Part shown: piece by piece, positions 17,881-17,900 of the stretch
How positions within the stretch are numbered: position 1 is the first letter of the stretch
How the letters are laid out: every line of letters starts with the position of its first letter
Assembly (NCBI RefSeq): GCF_039539965.1
Contig: NZ_BAABED010000006.1
Span: 1 to 17,900, forward strand
Length of the DNA: 17,900 bases
Reading direction: 5' to 3'
Origin: Arthrobacter methylotrophus
GTDB taxonomy: Bacteria; Actinomycetota; Actinomycetes; Actinomycetales; Micrococcaceae
Made by a program: the position numbers and the translations under genes
The notes under the pieces: generated by a model
What the model was told of the DNA's origin: nothing
Databases searched by the model: none
Seen by the model: only the letters and a program-made list of their open reading frames with translations

Positions 17881-17900
17881 AGCGCGAATTTAGCCAAACG

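Noticed and set aside
1..17900. CRISPR array, tRNA or rRNA genes
   Set aside because: No regularly spaced direct repeats, tRNA cloverleaf signatures (TTCGA-type arm with CCA end) or rRNA-conserved segments were seen on either strand.

Overview
The window is a GC-rich stretch of proteobacterial DNA, most like Burkholderiales or a related group; this guess rests on the OprB-type porin, the HME-RND metal efflux operon, the tyrosine recombinase/Tn3 module and the codon bias, not on a marker gene. Almost every gene is recognisable only by stitching together two or three reading frames. Conserved motifs, stop/start overlaps and gene lengths survive, while single bases are missing or added throughout, including inside the transposase. 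I therefore read the window as uncorrected, indel-rich sequence of largely intact genes rather than as a field of pseudogenes. Coordinates below span the whole stitched gene.

Left part, minus strand (1-3383): a metal-uptake cluster. An OprB/MnoP-like outer-membrane porin (3383 to 1974) is followed by a small unrecognised gene with a strong ribosome binding site (1958 to about 1540), then by an NRAMP-superfamily inner-membrane metal transporter (from 1507, running off the left edge). Together they look like an outer plus inner membrane import route for a divalent cation, probably Mn2+.

Middle (3384-9754): about 560 bp without a recognised gene; then on the plus strand an EamA/DMT transporter with a very His-rich tail (3948-4993), a TnpS-like tyrosine recombinase 7 nt later (5000-5958) and a small TnpC-like protein overlapping it (5955-6282). 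A full-length Tn3-family transposase lies convergent on the minus strand (9212-6285), only 2 bp from the small gene. A candidate terminal inverted repeat ends at 9326 and abuts a KfrA-like coiled-coil coding fragment (9327-9754) that has lost its DNA-binding N terminus.

Right part, minus strand (17798 to 9758): a metal-efflux cluster. In transcription order it has two small exported or membrane-anchored proteins of unknown function, then czcB-czcA-czcC (membrane fusion protein, RND pump, outer-membrane factor, joined by ATGA overlaps), a CDF-family transporter, a cytochrome b561-family protein and a tiny single-span membrane protein. The RND tripartite pump would expel Zn/Co/Cd/Ni-type cations from the periplasm, while the CDF pump would move cytoplasmic cation to the periplasm.

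No rRNA, tRNA or CRISPR array was seen. I found no clearly new defence system. The items most worth a second look are the variant NRAMP/porin operon with its unknown middle gene, the His-tailed transporter coupled to a transposon recombinase, and the two small proteins leading the efflux operon.
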